In this document: one piece after another, positions 56,190 to 57,419 of the stretch
How the letters are laid out: each line of letters opens with the position of its first letter
Numbering within the stretch: the first letter of the stretch is position 1
Origin: Zygnema cylindricum
Lineage: Eukaryota > Streptophyta > Zygnematophyceae > Zygnematales > Zygnemataceae
Assembly: GCA_037447655.1 (NCBI GenBank)
Contig: JBBHKE010001274.1
Span: forward strand, 106,180 to 163,598
Reading direction: 5' to 3'
Length of the DNA stretch: 57,419 bases
The notes under the pieces: generated by a model
What the model saw: only the letters and a program-made list of their open reading frames with translations
What the model was told of the DNA's origin: nothing
The model's database searches: none
Translations under genes and position numbers: made by a program

Positions 56190-56898
56190 CAAGAGGGAGA
56201 GAGAAAAGGAAAAGGGGCGGGATAGGGAAAGGTAGAGGGCGAAACTGGAGGGAAATAAAGAGAAAAAATGAGAGGGGGAAGAGAAGAGATAGAGGAACGG
56301 CGAGGGGGTGAGGTAGCGGTATTAGAAGGTGGAGACGAATGATTAGGGAGACATGGAGGGACAGGGAGAGGGAACGGGAGGAAATTTGAAGAGTTGGTAA
56401 CGGAAAGGGAAAACGGAATAGGAGAGAAAAAATTGGAATGAAAGGTAGAGGGGGAGTAACAATGGTAGGGGTGGGAGGGGGGAGGGGGACGTGGAGGGTG
56501 AAAGGGAGAGGGAGAGAGGGAAACAATGAGAGAAATTGAACAATAAGGAAAGGAAAATATGAAAAAATAAATGAAGGTAGAGGAAGTGGCACATGAAGAG
56601 ATTGAGCTAAGGGGAGAAGGGAGAGAAAGAGAGGGAGAGAGAGAAGGAGAATAATAAGAGGAATATGGAAAAAGGGGAGGTGAGGGATAAGGAGAGTGAT
56701 AGAAAGGGAGAGCGATAGAGAGGGAGACTAGAAAGGTGAGGGATAGTGGAAACGTGAGGGAGAGGGATAAGAAGAGGGAAAGGGAGAAGGATGGAAAAGA
56801 TAATGAGTAGAAGGAGAGGGAGAGTGGGAATGGGAAAATGAGAGGGAAAGGGAGAGGGAAAAGGGAGGAAATGTGGTATGCGGAGAGGGAGAGAGAAA
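56190..56898. repeat. GA-rich low-complexity tract
   Basis: About 700 bp of purine-rich sequence on the plus strand running up to the miniature LTR element. The long Ser/Pro/Leu frames on the minus strand are composition artefacts. Confidence 0.9.
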
Positions 56899-56992
56899 TG
56901 TTGACGTACGTGAAACGTGCGCTCGATATCCGGAATTGTGGTAAAATCCACACCAAAACCTATATAAAAACGGACCCACCAGCGTAACATCT

Positions 56993-57063
56993 GAGCTGGT
57001 GGCACAGTGGTAGTGCGTTCGCAGCTTAAGTGAAAGGTCCCAGGTTCAAATCCTGGCCGGCTC
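56993..57063 (+). tRNA. tRNA-like cloverleaf in TRIM-A LTR1
   Basis: 71 nt: acceptor GAGCTGG/CCGGCTC (7 pairs, one G-T), D stem GCAC/GTGC with loop AGTGGTA, anticodon stem TTCGC/GTGAA (one G-T), loop AGCTTAA, five-base variable region, T stem CCAGG/CCTGG with loop TTCAAAT. A-box TGGCACAGTGG and B-box GGTTCAAATCC match consensus. The loop would present CTT, but position 33 is G instead of the invariant U, and CCA is not encoded. A functional tRNA is unlikely; a Pol III promoter inside an LTR is the better reading. Confidence 0.65.
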
Positions 57064-57119
57064 ATCAATCCCTTTATTGGGATCGTCCATTCTATCCCCC
57101 GATTCTAGGAATCTTAACA

Positions 57120-57135
57120 TGGTATCAGAGCCAGG
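57120..57135 (+). other. TRIM-A primer binding site
   Basis: TGGTATCAGAGCCAGG follows LTR1 with no spacer. It is complementary to the 3' end of initiator tRNA-Met, the usual primer of plant-type Copia elements and TRIMs. It differs from the half-tRNA site used by E1, E2, E6 and E7. Confidence 0.85.
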
Positions 57136-57279
57136 GGGACCAGGTTTACATGGACTATTATGAACGGCTACCTCTCGAGGGGGGGTGTTGACGTACGTGA
57201 AACGTGCGCTCGATATCCGGAATTGTGGTAAAATCCACACCAAAACCTATATAAAAACGGACCCACCAGCGTAACATCT

Positions 57280-57350
57280 GAGCTGGTGGCACAGTGGTAG
57301 TGCGTTCGCAGCTTAAGTGAAAGGTCCCAGGTTCAAATCCTGGCCGGCTC
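57280..57350 (+). tRNA. tRNA-like cloverleaf in TRIM-A LTR2
   Basis: Same 71-nt sequence as 56993-57063, with identical stems and boxes. The minus-strand open frames over both copies are shadows of this tRNA-like sequence. Confidence 0.65.
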
Positions 57351-57419
57351 ATCAATCCCTTTATTGGGATCGTCCATTCTATCCCCCGATTCTAGGAATC
57401 TTAACACCCCCTCCCCCTC

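Larger units (their letters stand above)
56899..57406 (+). mobile_element. Miniature LTR retrotransposon with tRNA-bearing LTRs (TRIM-A)
   Basis: 508 bp in total. LTR1 (56899-57119) and LTR2 (57186-57406) are both 221 bp, TGTTGACG to CTTAACA, and I find no difference between them by eye. The 66-bp interior starts with TGGTATCAGAGCCAGG (57120-57135), a canonical PBS for the 3' end of initiator tRNA-Met, and ends with the polypurine tract CTCTCGAGGGGGGG (about 57172-57185). Nothing is encoded. Each LTR has a tRNA-like cloverleaf with A and B boxes and a following TCCC/GGGA hairpin. No target duplication is visible (AGAAA left, CCCCC right). Confidence 0.85.

Noticed and set aside
56993-57063. 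A genuine tRNA-Lys(CUU) gene
   Set aside because: Stems are fine, but U33 is missing, no CCA-proximal context is present, it lies inside an LTR between PBS- and PPT-bearing boundaries, and no T-run terminator follows closely.
57120-57135. Self-priming of TRIM-A by its own LTR-encoded tRNA
   Set aside because: The PBS is not complementary to the 3' end of the embedded cloverleaf (CCGGCTC); it matches initiator tRNA-Met instead.
56607-57355. Minus-strand frames with RPGFEPGT-like motifs
   Set aside because: This peptide pattern is the known antisense translation of tRNA-like A/B box sequence and appears twice because the LTR does. Not a protein gene.

Overview
The window is nuclear DNA of a eukaryote that is very rich in retrotransposons. 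It has GT-AG introns, Ty1/Copia elements with 5-bp target-site duplications (TSDs), tRNA-like Pol III promoters and long GA/CT tracts. I see no rRNA, CRISPR array, bacterial operon or clearly functional tRNA gene. Secreted PAN/Apple-repeat proteins occur in several algal and oomycete-type lineages, so such a host is plausible, but the species cannot be fixed from the sequence.

The only host genes I can support are two paralogues on the minus strand: gene 1 (exons between 8867 and 6024) and gene 2 (exons between 52586 and 50092). Each has four exons with matching phase-1 splice sites and encodes a secreted protein of about 270 residues: signal peptide, three PAN/Apple-like Cys-rich modules and a short Pro-rich tail. 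They lie in two copies of a segmental duplication (about 3950-9357 and 48090-53548), each with a decayed Copia RT fragment and GA-rich tracts.

Between the two copies is a nested retroelement island that can be ordered by exact TSDs. A 6.2-kb Copia element (10374-16529) has a 561-bp TA-flanked MITE in its 5' LTR. A second Copia element (E3, 17610-42435, TSD CAAAC) interrupts an older miniature LTR element. E3 has itself received a three-LTR Copia element in its 5' LTR (17667-24503, TSD ATTAT), two solo LTRs in pol (26382-27516 and 29833-30767), a large non-autonomous LTR element in its 3' LTR (31609-35856, TSD GTTTC) and a minus-strand Copia element in the same LTR (36097-42421, TSD AATTG). 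Further Copia fragments lie at 1-2422, 44540-48043 and 53550-56100. All Copia polyproteins are broken by stops or frameshifts, so transposition would need help from elsewhere.

The most unusual object is at the right end (56899-57406): two apparently identical 221-bp LTRs around a 66-bp core consisting of little more than a tRNA-iMet primer binding site and a polypurine tract. Each LTR contains a nearly perfect 71-nt tRNA cloverleaf with consensus A and B boxes. An older relative with the same layout was split by E3 (17271-17609 and 42436-42571), and related solo LTRs are at 42572-42765 and 54000-54186. This is a family of very small LTR elements whose LTR carries a tRNA-derived Pol III unit, by analogy with the 5S-bearing Cassandra TRIMs.
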